Assembly: GCA_932294295.1 (NCBI GenBank)
Contig: OW028573.1
Location: 66,069,829 to 66,133,828 of the forward strand
From: Alitta virens
Lineage: Eukaryota > Annelida > Polychaeta > Phyllodocida > Nereididae
Reading direction: 5' to 3'
DNA length: 64,000 nucleotides
In this document: positions 26,863-38,520 of the stretch, in pieces
How the letters are laid out: each line of letters begins with the position of its first letter
Numbering within the stretch: position 1 is the first letter of the stretch
Made by a program: the position numbers and the translations under genes
The notes under the pieces: model-generated
Database searches by the model: none
Told to the model about the DNA's origin: nothing
What the model saw: the letters and a program-made list of their open reading frames with translations, nothing else

Positions 26863-28800
26863 TATAATGAGCGAAAGCATATATCACCACTCCAATGACT
26901 ATATAATTTGACGTTCCATTGGAAAACTGACTGACTGACTGACTGACTTAAAGCAGCAAACATATTTTATGTATGTCGGAAATATGTCGTTCAAAAAGAA
27001 CTGAAGCTGATATTGAAGGCCAGAGCGTCACCCTTTACGTGGTGACGTCTTTTGCGTGCGAAGTCAGCGTGATGACTACTTAACGTCTTACGTAACGTAA
27101 GAAATCATGGCGTGATGACATCGTAGAAGCCGTGCAATATTACAGCGTCACTAAGCATACGCTAAATACAATATCACTAAAGACCTTTGTTTAGGGTGCG
27201 AAAAATCTCAGAGACAGTGAAAATGTCTTCAGGCAATTCGATGCCGGCACGACAAGAGGTAAGTGTTGCGAAAACACACTTAATCTCCAAAATCGAATAC
27301 AACTTGATTATAGAAGGACAGCCCCACCAGACCTGTAGCAACTCCATGGTGCTAGAAATTCCCACAAAAGCCTTTGCAATTTGAATTACAGTATAACTCT
27401 TTGGCCAGAACACGACATTGTCACCTCTCTTATATTCCATTAGTGGTTCAACTTCGCTAATTACACGAGACGCGATTTGCAGCACAGGAAAGAATGGTTT
27501 GGCCGCCACCTTTGGTAAAGAAGGTTCATGGTGTTTTAAAGCTGTGAAAGACAGGGCTGGGCAGATCCGCCCCCGGGGGCAGGGCTATGGAGACCCCCCG
27601 ATGCTCCCCATCCCTCCGACCGGGTGCCCTTCCTTTCCATAACACAGACGCCCAATCTATCACACGTGTTACTAAAATGTCAGAATGCCCTCTCCACCAG
27701 GTGCTGCAGGCCATTAATGAAGGCAATTTGTCTGTTTGCCCTGTTGCAGAGTATGGGCAAGAACCAAAAGTCCTCATACACCAACAGCATCCATTGGTCC
27801 TACCCACCTTATACACCCCAACATACCCACAGGCTTGTAACTGAAAGAACCTTTTGGCTGAGTATTCTAATTTACAACGTCACAACAAGTCCCAGCTCTA
27901 TAGATTCATTGTAACAGCCAGAATATCTGAATAAAGCGTCCCTTTCCATACAAATCATTTTTACCGAAAAAGCTATCACTTTTGCACAGTAAAAACTCTT
28001 CAGAAATCTGTGCATTTAACCCCAGCACAAGACTCTTGTATGTTTCTTTATGAATTTATTTCTGAGCAGAAATTCAGGTCCTCCCCTTCACACATGGCAC
28101 GCGTCCTAATGCATAAAGATCTGCTTGTTATGTTCTGTGAATATAACTCTGGTCACACTTGAGCATATTGCAGGGGGTATTACAACATAGAATTCAAACT
28201 CTCTTCATCTTTGACACCCTCAAAGGGTGGGAAAAGCTGGACGCCAAAACTGCAGGCTTCAGATACATTTAACACTTAAGCACACGTTTAACAAATTCGC
28301 ATAACTAAGTTTCGGTAAAACATATCAGCTAGCCCAAAAGGGGAAAAATACTTCACCAAATAATATCCTTTGTAAGGTAACTCGCACATACGAGAAGAAG
28401 ACAAAAAACGGTCACCACCAACACCTATCTGAAAATAGATAAATTATGATAATTATATGAACAGGTAATCCTGTATTAAAAATAGGCACCTTACATGCAC
28501 CATATATACGAGCATATATTATGGTCTCCAGCACTTCTTTTAATGTGGTGCACGTGGCTTGCCATGCAAACATATGGTGCAAGTTTTGACATAACCTAAA
28601 ATTTTCATAGATGATCATAGATATTTCATTGCTCAGATTAGTGAAAGGTTCGACAAAATCTCTAGGTAAATGCCTGCACTATTCCTTCACTGAGCTCACT
28701 GATAAAACAGGGGAATTTGTGACAAGGTATCTTATCAATCAGATCAAACATTGTGTTGAAAGTAGGTCAGGTAAATGGGTCAGATCACCTGAGACACCAA
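26863..28800. other. Non-coding stretch upstream of the small membrane-protein gene
   Basis: No coding exon is supported. A CpG-containing patch at 27030-27130 with several ACGT words is followed by ATGTCTTCAGGC... and a consensus GTAAGT donor at 27261. This could be a 5' exon, but no in-frame partner was found. Confidence 0.35.
26928..26949 (+). repeat. GACT tetranucleotide microsatellite
   Basis: About five tandem ACTG/GACT units. Confidence 0.8.
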
Positions 28801-28841
28801 AACATTACAGGAAATTGTTTAATTAATTGAGATATCTGACC

Positions 28842-29990
28842 ATGGTTGACGCAAGGTAAGTGAACAATACTTTTAATTACATTTATCTGATGTATTCCAA
28901 AGAATGAATGGTCATCAGTTTTGAGATTCACTGCCACACCTGGCACATGATACCGTGAAAGAACGACATGCTTACAACTGAATGCCAATATATTGAATTT
29001 GTGCTGCACCAAAAACATAAAGTATATCCATATTAAGAAGATTTCATACGACTCATTACAGCCCATTGATTGCATTTCTTAGCAAATATATAATTTTGAA
29101 AGGTTAGCCAATTATATTTTGAGAATTGCAGGGTAAATTCAATAGTAGTCTAGTGTCTGCACCAGGTTTTCCTATTATAGTAAACAAATTAAAAATCTAT
29201 TCTCAAATTCTATCTTTTCAGTTGGCAGCCAATTGAATGCAAAGTGAATATAATAAAATAAAATAATCATAAATCTAAAACCTTAAAATATTACTTTTGC
29301 AGATTCAGAAGTTTGTGGGTTCCCATCCCTGCAGTGGGGAACACCATGTTGACAGTGTTTGTGTTTATTTTATTAATTCGACTGTGGATGGTCAATGCTC
29401 CAAAATGGCGAAGAAAATGTGAACGGCGACCTGTCACCATCACCTATGGGCTTCCTGAACCCCCTACAAAGACTTATACCACAGTAATGTACAGGTAGAT
29501 GGCTTAATCTGTCTTGACATAGCAATGATGGCTGCTGGCGCATGTTTGTGAATAGGTCTTATAAGGAAATATTTCTGGAATTTAATTTCCCAGAAAACTT
29601 TATTAAGATACGGCAATTTCGAAAAGGTCGTAATAATATTATTTGTCCTTGATTGCATTACCTATTTTTCTGCTTATCTGTATTGCACCAACCAAGTTAT
29701 TTCAACACTGCCAATTACATTGAAGCGGTCAAAAAATAAATACAGTTAATTTATAAAAAGAGAAAGATAAGAAAAAAGGTCCTTGGCAAAAACTGCACAA
29801 ATATCCAGCACAATACCTGATAACTTTTTGTTTTAGTCGCGAGAGGGCGGCAGCAGCAGGATACAAGAAACCGCCACCTACTGTATACGAACCAATCAAC
29901 AGAGGCTATGGGTATGCCAATGAAGGCTATGACGGATTCAAACCTCCTTTGTATCAACAGCAAGAAAAACCTAGTCAATATCCACAGTAA
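28842..29990 (+). CDS. Small single-pass membrane protein, 119 aa, three coding exons
   Basis: Exons reconstructed by eye: 28842-28855 (ATG in the context GACCATGG, donor GTAAGT), 29303-29494 (acceptor TTTTGCAG, donor GTAGAT) and 29837-29990 (acceptor TTTTGTTTTAG, stop TAA). Codons split across both junctions restore Arg5 and Ser69, so the phases agree. The product begins MVDARFRSLW, has one hydrophobic segment at about residues 19-35 (MLTVFVFILLIRLWMV), then a basic juxtamembrane stretch KWRRKCERR at 39-47. A Tyr/Pro/Gly-rich tail follows, with PPPTVYEP, RGYGYANEGY and a PPLY motif (105-108) of the PPxY class bound by WW domains. Positive charge after the helix favours a cytosolic tail. I do not recognise the family. 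The exon's acceptor-like ACATTACAG at 28802-28810 suggests an upstream non-coding exon. Confidence 0.7.
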
Positions 29991-30126
29991 TATTAATTGT
30001 CACTGAAATTATACTGACTATCATTGTCCAATATATGCTTTGTTTCATGAAACACATGTACATAAATGGTAAAACCACTATAATCAATTCTGTACTGTAT
30101 ATAGACAAGACAAATATTTTGTTGTA

Positions 30127-30132
30127 ATAAAA
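30127..30132 (+). terminator. Polyadenylation signal of the small membrane-protein gene
   Basis: AATAAA about 137 bases after the stop codon at 29990, in an AT-rich 3' UTR. Confidence 0.65.
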
Positions 30133-30308
30133 TATTTCCACGAAAACGCCTTTCTTATTTAAAATATCAAGGATAAGCAGGGAAGGTTCTGTCATACGTT
30201 CCTTTTGAAGGCTTAATTGCTAATTCCATCCATTCGGATGTGTTCAGATGCAGACATATTGCAGAGGCAACTCAAGACTACTACTGTACATTGTAAAAAA
30301 ATGTTTGT

Positions 30309-30660
30309 ACAGTTAGTTATATAAAATATGGTTGAACCTAGACAACTGTAGTGACCTATTCCTGTCTGTAGCTACATGGAGTGACTCCGTGGTAGCTACA
30401 ACTGGCTAAAGCTGCTTCTGTCCACTTGTAGCTTATGGTCGGCTAGGACTCGGCTTACATCTACCACAGGTATAAATAAATCTATATATATTTATGTGTC
30501 ATACATATATATGTGGAAAAGACATGCATCCTTTTTACAATGGTGCTGGATGTACTTTTAGATATGTCTTTGAGTATCCAGCTATAGCCAGACAGTTCCA
30601 TTTCGTGGCAGGTAGCATCGTATAGCAAAAGTTGTCTAGCTTTGTCTAGGTTCAACTGTT
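30309..30660 (+). mobile_element. TACAGTTAG-type MITE, copy 3
   Basis: It starts TACAGTTAGTTATATAAAA (mutated terminus) and runs through GACAACTGTAG, CCTATTCCTG, GGCTAAAGC, TTGAGTATCCAGCTATAGCC and TTGTCTAGGTTCAA. An extra ACTCCGTGGTAGCTACA block is inserted in the left half. The right terminus is lost after GGTTCAACTG. Confidence 0.8.
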
Positions 30661-31455
30661 CTACCGAACCGCACCATCCTTATAGAATAGTACAGACAAT
30701 TTCGTGCGTACAGATAATCAATTATTCAATCATTAAACAATATTTTTAGAGAGAGTTTATTTTTGGCATAATATAGAGTGGCTCATATATGTCCATTGTC
30801 CCAACAGCGAGAAGTTTCACGTGAAGATTTGTACCACAGCATACATAATGTTAATCCTCATCAAATGTATAACCTATGTAATACCAAGCATTTTAACAGG
30901 GGGTTTATATTTGTTACTTACCCAGTGAGGGGACATTGGAACAGGAACCATTTATATGTACTCATCAATTAATTAACAAAATAATCTACTATCACAGATT
31001 ACCAAATACAGAATCTAACTTATACAACTCTAGTTATTTTTAAATTGACGTGGAAATCAAAAATAAATTACTGTGTCACCGATTAAAATATTCTGTGGGT
31101 GACCCCAAGGGTGTTCAATTACTAAACGGTAATTATTATAAGGCAAAATGTACATGGATTGTGATTTACATTAAAACACAGGAAGAAATCGCACATCACA
31201 AGTAAATATGACAGACATAACGCAGAAGTAAATGTGCATTATTGATCCTGCACATGACAGATAAAAACATTGATTGATCAGTTCAAAAACGGATTACATT
31301 ATTTTCACATACATTTCAAAATAATCAGCAGTGAAAGAAGGTTAGAGAACATCAGACTTCTTCAACTAAAGTTTGTACAATTTAATTGTGTTTCTTTTGT
31401 GCTTCACTAACCCCTAATGGCAGGCGAATATTCTAATCTAAAATGAGTACTATGT
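30661..31455. other. AT-rich intergenic DNA
   Basis: No gene, repeat array or complete element recognised between the MITE and the foldback element. Confidence 0.4.
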
Positions 31456-31499
31456 TACGGAAGCCATTTTAGGACATGAAAAAAAAATTAAATTGTATA

Positions 31500-32230
31500 A
31501 ACGATGTAGTAAATTGTATATACGACATACTAAATTGTATATACGAAGTACTAAATCGTATATACGAAATACTAAATCGTATATACGAAATACTAAATCG
31601 TATATACGAAATACTAAATCGTATATACGAAGTACTAAATCGTATATACGAAATACTAAATCATATATACGAAATACTAAATCGTATATACGAAATACTA
31701 AATCGTATATACGGAATAATAAATCGTATATACGGAATACTAAATCGTATATACGAAGTACTAAATCGTATATACGAAATACTAAATCGTATATACGAAA
31801 TACTAAATCGTATATACGGAATACTAAATCGTATATACGAAATACCAAATCGTATATACGAAGTACTAAATCGTATATACGAAATACTAAATCGTATATA
31901 CGAAATACTAAATCGTATATACGAAATACTAAATCGTATATACGGAATACTAAATCGTATATACGGAATACTAAATCGTATATACGAAGTACTAAATCGT
32001 ATATACGAAATACTAAATCGTATATACGAAATACTAAATCGTATATACGGAATACTAAATCGTATATACGAAATACCAAATCGTATATACGAAGTACTAA
32101 ATCGTATATACGAAGTACTAAATCGTATATACGAAATACTAAATCGTATATACGAAGTACTAAATCGTATATACGAAATACTAAATCGTATATACGGAAT
32201 ACTAAATTGTATATACGAATTACTAAACTG
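31500..32230 (+). repeat. Left-arm array of about 34 21-bp tandem units
   Basis: Unit: ACTAAAT, then the palindrome CGTATATACG, then AAAT, with variants in the third part (AAAT, AAGT, GAAT). Since 21 is a multiple of three and the unit lacks stops in several frames, long open frames run through both strands; these are artefacts. A marker variant (ACCAAAT) recurs exactly 231 bp apart, at 31841 and 32072, inside matching 11-unit blocks. Confidence 0.95.
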
Positions 32231-32612
32231 GCCATATCTTAGTTAATATTTGGTCTATAGTGATGTGCAACCTATGTAGAGACTCGTCTTGGGCAGGGCT
32301 ATCTCAAAAACAAAGTTAGAAAATTCTAGATACAGTTTGATCTGTGAAAACGGCATGTCCGTATACCCAGCTCTTTCTATCAGGCCCCAGTCTTCCCTTC
32401 CCTTCTTAGTAGTATTTCCTGTAGTTGGGTTTACTATTTGATGGTGACTTTAATTGTACCATGCTACATTTTAATAATATATTGATCCATGCTAATTGCA
32501 TATTGTCAAATTGCATAAGTATTACATATAACCTGCAATTATAGACCAAACATGGATGATATCAGGAAGGAGGACTTTAAAATAACTTTTCCCATCAATC
32601 TAGGAGGGATCC

Positions 32613-32670
32613 AAGATAGATAGATAGATAGATAGAAAGATAGACAGGTGATAAATTAGATAGATAGATA
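32613..32670 (+). repeat. GATA microsatellite in the foldback loop
   Basis: Two runs of GATA/ATAG units interrupted by AAAGATAGACAGGTGATAAAT. Confidence 0.85.
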
Positions 32671-32789
32671 TGGGAATCCACCCATGTTACACTCTTACCC
32701 CATGGGTGGGGTTTTTTACTTGCCTTAGCATATGGACACTGACTGGTTGTAATTTATCAGGGCCCAATAGATTCCAACATTGCTCAAAT

Positions 32790-32862
32790 AAAAGGGGAGG
32801 GAAAGAAAGGGAAAGCGAAGGAAAGGGAAAGGGAAGGGAAGGGACAGGGAAGGAAAGGGAAG
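32790..32862 (+). repeat. Purine-rich GGGAAA tract
   Basis: Almost pure G/A sequence of GGGAAAG/GGGAAGG words; part of it pairs with the pyrimidine patch at 32390-32405 in the opposite arm. Confidence 0.75.
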
Positions 32863-33064
32863 ACTGGGGCCTGATAGAAAGAGCTGGGTTTAAGGACAAG
32901 GGTAATTAGGATGTCATATTGTGAAACAAAGTTATTCCCTTTGAGTGCTGTTGTGCTGTACCTAGAATTTACCAGTATAGAGTATTAAATAGCACTGTCC
33001 AGGGCGAGTCTTCAGATAGGTCACACATAATTGTAGACCAAATATTAACAAAGATATGGCCGGT

Positions 33065-33640
33065 TTAGTAATTTGTTTAACAATATAGTAATTCGTTTAA
33101 ACGATTAAGTATTCCGTTTATACAATTTAGTATTTCGTTTATACAATTTAGTATTTCGTTTATACAATTTAGTATATTGTATATTCAATTTAGTATTTCG
33201 TATATTCAATTTAGTATATTGTATATTCAATTTAGTATTTCGTATATACGATTTAATTTTTCGTATATACGATTTAGTATTTTGTATATTCAATTTAGTA
33301 TATCGTATATTCAATTTAGTATTTCGTATATTCAATTTATTATATCGTATATTCAATTTAGTATATTGTATATTCAATTTAGTATATTGTATATTCAATT
33401 TAGTATTTCGTATATACAATTTAGTATATCGTATATTCAATTTAGTATTTCGTATATACAATTTAGTATATCGTATATTCAATTTAGTATATCGTATATT
33501 CAATTTAGTATATTGTATATTCAATTTAGTATTTCGTATATTCAATATAGTATATCGTATATTCAATTTAGTATTTCGTATATATGATTTAGTACTTCGT
33601 ATATACAATTTACTAAATCGTTTATACAATTTAATTTTTT
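33065..33640 (-). repeat. Right-arm array of about 26 21-bp tandem units
   Basis: Plus-strand unit: ATTTAGTATTTCG, then TATATTCA, closing on the next ATTTAGT. The reverse complement (ACTAAAT TGAATATACG AAAT) is the left-arm unit with three changed bases, so the arms share an ancestor but have homogenised independently. Open frames through it are artefacts. Confidence 0.95.
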
Positions 33641-33927
33641 TTTTCTCATGTCCTAAAATGGCTTCCGTACTATGTCACCCAATGTACAACAATCTTTTAC
33701 AACATAGATTAAATTCACCCGACGATTGTCTGATGCAAGACACATTTAATCATTTTATGGCGAAGTAGAATGACAATGCACATTACTGGAATTAATCGGA
33801 TATACTGTCACCACATTCTAAAAACACAGCAGATGAATGACAATTATATATTTGATATGTAGATGGATTTTTAAGTAACACACACTGAGGGGAGACTTGC
33901 GACTTGACAAAATCATACGTTCAGCAA

Positions 33928-36900
33928 ATGGAAGACCAGAGACCTATTCTCCACGAGGACAGGCTGGTGTCAGTTCAAGGCACAATGGATGATGATGAGG
34001 ATTCTGATACAACCCAACTCAACAGAGGTTCGGTAAGCTATTCCAATTCTTACATAATTCTACATGGCCAAATGTGCCATGCATGGTTTTTGCCTGATTA
34101 TATTTTTCCATGAGTTTATCCTTCTCATGTTCAAACGCACTTGACACATTTGGCCATGTATGTTTCAATGCTTCCGGTCAGATTTCTGATTTATTCATTT
34201 TCTTTCACATTCATACAAATATGTACATATATCATATAAAATAAGATAAAAAAATTCACATTTTATGCATGACGTGAGGAGACCCCACTAAGAAGGTATC
34301 CCTTCGCTATTGTGTGGCCACCTACATGACTCTCTGGAGCTTATAGGCAGCTCATATATGACCAACTGCCAGAGTCAGATATAATGATGAAATGATAAGG
34401 TTTGGAGGCCACACCATGCTACATATTTACTGAATTTTCCTTGCCTCGGCATAGACACCGAGTACAAGGCACCTCCAATTTAACATTTCATGCGACATCC
34501 AACTGAGATGTAGTAAGTTTCATAAAATATGGTCGACTCTAGACAGCTGTAGCAACCTATTCCTGGCTGTAGCTATAACTGGCTAAAGCCAGATGCTTCT
34601 GTCTACTCCTAGCTAATAGTCGGCTTACACCACTGAAAAATGTAAACCTTTAAATTTATCTAAGATATCATAAATATGTATTTTTATGTACTTTTAGATT
34701 CGGCTTTGAGTAGCCACCTAAAGCCAGACAGTTCCGTTTAGTGGCAGAAGTTGTCTAGCTTCGTCCAGGTTCAATTTTACAGGCTTTTTTAAAAATGAAA
34801 CTGTCGTCAAGAGTGCTCGGGCCAAGTATTAAACCTGGGACCTTCAGCAGAGCTGGTTAATATATAAGTAGCGCATGCCTTGACCATCAGGCCATACATA
34901 CAGTATATCATCTAAATAATTATAATTATACACAGCTGTATATTTTGTCTTCCAGTTTGGAAAAGCAGGAGGACTGGGAATCCTGGCAACAACAGCATTC
35001 TTGGTGGGAGAGATGGCAGGGAGTGGTCTTCTTGCATTACCAAAGGCTGTTGCGAATGCAAGTATGTCAGTATTATCTATAATAGGAATTGGAATTTGGT
35101 CATTTAAGACCTTACATAGAGGTGTAAAACATGAAAATTCAGTCCAGAGAAGTTGGAGTACAGTTAGTTTCATAAAATATGGTCGACTCTAGACAGCTGT
35201 AACTGCCTATTCCTGGCTGTAGCAATAACTGGCTAAAGCCAGCCGCTTCTGTCTACTCCTAGCTTACAGTTGGCTTAAACCTACCACCACTGAAAAAATG
35301 TAAACTTTGGTAAATGGAAGAAATTTATCTAATTTATTAAATCAATTTATATGTGCAATAGACATGCATCTTTTCAACAAAAAAAGGCAAATTCATCACT
35401 TGCAACTAATGCACCAAATGATGCTGCATGTACTTTTAGATCCAGCTTTGAGTAGCCAGCTATAGCCAGACAGTTCCGTTTAATGGCAGGTAGCATCGTA
35501 TTGCAGAAATTGTCTAGCTTTGTCTAGGTTCAATTTTACCGGCCACTGCGGCCAGGCCATATTTAATAAAACTAACTGTAGCTATTTACATCAAGTGAAC
35601 TTTCTGTACAGGTGGCCGTTAGCGCAGGTTTGACTGTTGGGCAGGTTGGACTGTTAGGGCAGGTTTGACTGTTAGCGCAGGTTTGACTGTTGGGCAGGTT
35701 GGACTGTACACCACTCTTGTCCATTCATTAAATGAACTTCCTCCAAAACGTGGATTTTCCTCATGCTGTCTTGTGGTGAAGCACAGTTATTGTTCCATTC
35801 CAGACTGGATAGGACTGCCTCTCATTGTCATATGTGGGATTCTGGCCGGTTACAATGGAATCAATCTGGGTAGATGTTGGAACTTAATGCAAGAAAGATG
35901 GCCACAATATCGATCTGACACTAGAGACCCCTACCCAGCAATGGCAGAGCAGGGATATGGTAGAACAATGAGGTATACTTTCAGCAATATTTGGCATCTA
36001 TATAGTGTCTATGCTAGGGAAAGTAAAAGACCCCACCCAGGGGATAAATGTGTAAAAGGGTGTGAACTATCCGAGCCTTATCATCTCATCATGAGGTCTG
36101 CCTCTAGCAGCTGGTCATATAAGCTGACTAAGCTTATTACCAGTAGTATTGACACAATACAATACAGTATCTTTCATGGAGGTTCACCTCAATGCTTCAA
36201 TGGTTTGATGATTACCAGGTTATATGACAACCTGCCAGAGGCAGATGTAATGATGCGAGGGTAAGTAGTCTACATCATGTTACACATTTGCCACATAGGT
36301 GGGGACTTTTACTTACCAGAACAGACACTGAGTACAAGGCACCTCCAATTCTGTGCATGCGATCGACAGAGCTGGCCAATATAGAATTGGCAGATATGTG
36401 ATTTGCCTTAAACACGAGGCCACCCAGCTGCCCAGTGCAAGTAATGACAGTTGCCAAAAATGTGCTGGTAAAATCGTGCTGGTAAAATCGCGAGTTCCGA
36501 TGTGAAAACAAACGTGTACAACTAACGAAAAATTCAGCCTTTCCATCCTTGTCTTTTTCAGATATGTCGTCAGAGTGTGCTTGCATCTCACTCTTTTCGG
36601 AGTAGCAACAGTGTTTCTTCTCCTTGCTAGTCAAAACATCCAATCAATGCTGAGCCAGTGGGGAGCTAAGCACATTTCATTTTGTTACTGGCTCCTCATC
36701 ATTGCAGGAGTCTTGACACCTTGTGCTTGGCTGGGAACACCCAAAGACTTCTGGAAGGTTTTGCTGTAAGGTCTGGAAATCATACAGTTAGTTTCATTAA
36801 AAACAGACTGTCAAATTGAACCTCAAAAAAGCTAGACAACTTCTGCTGTACAATAATACCTGCCACTAAACGGAATTGTCTGGCTGTAGCTGGCTACTCA

Positions 36901-38480
36901 AAGCCGGATCATGCATCACCATTTGGGGCATACGTTGAGAGTTACGCATATTTGTCATTTCTTGTTGATAAGATGCATTTCTATTGTATATAAATAGTTA
37001 TGCTATATTCAATATATTTCTTGCATTTACCAAGGTTCATGTTTTTTAGTGGTGGTAGGTGTAAGCCGACTGTAAGCTAGGAGTAGACAGAAGCAACTGG
37101 CTTTAGTCAGTTATAGCTACAGCCAGGAATATAGGTTGCTACAGCTGTCTAGAGTCGACCATATTTTATGAAACTAACTGTACTAGGCAATGAGGTGGAT
37201 TGGATTTACACTGTACAAGTTTTTATATTGCTCTTTAATACCCACAAAACCCTGAATTCTGTGTGATTTTTATGAACATTATTTTTCCAGGCCAATCGCT
37301 ACTGGGGCAGGCCTAGCAACGATCCTGGCAACCATACTAGCCGTGGTTGCTATAGCAACTGATCCTCGTTATTTTGAGCCTATCCACTCAGGACCAAGTT
37401 TCCAATCATTTTTCTTGTCATTTGGGGCGATTCTGTTCGTTTTTGGAGGGGCTTCCACTTTTCCAACCGTTCAACATGATATGAAAGAGCCAAGAAAGTT
37501 CAAACTTGCTGCCATTGCAGCATTTGCCTGTAGGTTTTATCTTATTTTAGTTTTATAATATCTTTTTGTATGCTCATAACATAAAAATATAAAACATAAA
37601 TAGATAAATAAGACCAAAAGATGTAAAAGACAAAAATAAAAACTTGAATGTTTGATAGATTGCAGTTATTTGTACTATTTTATTAACCAATTTCTTTCAG
37701 GTATGATATTAATGTATGTGCCAGTTGCTGCTGCTGGATACTTCGCTTATGGTGATGCAGTGGAGAGCAACATCCTCCAGTCTTTACCACCAGGCAACCT
37801 ACGTATATCAGTGGAGATTCTCATCACAGGACATCTTCTGCTGGCTTTTGTAATTGTACTTAACCCACTTGCACAGGATTTGGAAGAGTGGTTTAACATT
37901 CCATTGTGTAAGTTGTTGGTGCTAAAACAGGTGCACATTTATTTAATAATGACAAAAAATCAATAAAAAACAACCAAATATCTTTACCCAGAGCTACAGG
38001 AGTGTTGACATTAATTCTTTGATAGTTTTGCATAATTATATTTACATCTTAGTGTTGGTAATTTCAGCTTTCAACTGGAAAAGAGCAGTTCTTCGGACAG
38101 TTCTTGTGGGACTGATATTATTCGCTGCCCAAACCGTTCCACATTTTGGTCCTATTTTGGACTTGATTGGCGGCTCAACTGTAGCCTTTTTGACATTTGT
38201 GGCACCACCTTTGTTTTATCTAAAGTTCAAAAGTATGGAAGGCCACTGGAATGACCGGTAAGCATTTAAATTATATAGGACACAATTATTACAGTAGTAG
38301 TAGTAGTAGCAGTAGTACTACTACTAGTAGTAGTAGTAGTAGTAGTAGCAGTAGTAGTAGTACCCAGAAAGCATTCTAAATTGGGCCAGCATCGTTTCTA
38401 TATCGGCGGCCGTCGGTACAACATCGTTTCAATATCGCCAACATCGCGCCAACGTTTAGACAATTTGGAATGCTATCAGG

Positions 38481-38520
<40 letters not shown>

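Larger units (their letters stand above)
31456..33669. mobile_element. Foldback transposon with satellite-containing inverted arms
   Basis: The ends TACGGAAGCCATTTTAGG (31456) and CCTAAAATGGCTTCCGTA (ending 33669) are inverted copies. Both flanks carry CTATGT (31450-31455 and 33670-33675), a perfect 6-bp target duplication. Each arm holds an inverted array of 21-bp units (31500-32230 and 33065-33640). The inversion continues inward: GGCCATATCT..GTTAATATTTGGTCTA at 32230-32262 against 33025-33062, and CAGCTCTTTCTATCAGGC at 32369-32386 against 32868-32888. The central loop (about 32440-32800) has a GATA microsatellite and a purine-rich tract but no transposase. Architecture as in FB/TU-type foldback elements. 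Its right end lies only 258 bp from the transporter start codon. Confidence 0.85.

Noticed and set aside
27225..27260. Possible first exon ATGTCTTCAGGC... with a GTAAGT donor
   Set aside because: Ends in phase 0, and joining it to the exon at 28811 or 29303 hits early stops. No compatible downstream exon was found.
27177..27509. 110-codon minus-strand frame with protein-like composition
   Set aside because: The frame begins with GTG, no domain is recognised, and a plausible donor and start occur on the opposite strand.
31450..32246. Overlapping 250-260 codon open frames on both strands
   Set aside because: They are translations of the 21-bp array (repeated RIYEILN, TKSYIRN, RIYDLVF). The unit is a multiple of three and lacks stops, so several frames stay open at once.
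33105..33629. Open frames of 136 and 174 codons on opposite strands
   Set aside because: Same artefact in the right-arm array.
31500..33640. CRISPR-like regular repeats
   Set aside because: Units are contiguous with no unique spacers, in animal DNA, inside a transposon with terminal inverted repeats.
35665..35803. N-terminal extension of transporter exon 3 in the open frame
   Set aside because: This part is the 18-bp minisatellite and intron; the acceptor CAG at 35801-35803 gives the correct phase and restores the conserved NWIGLP.
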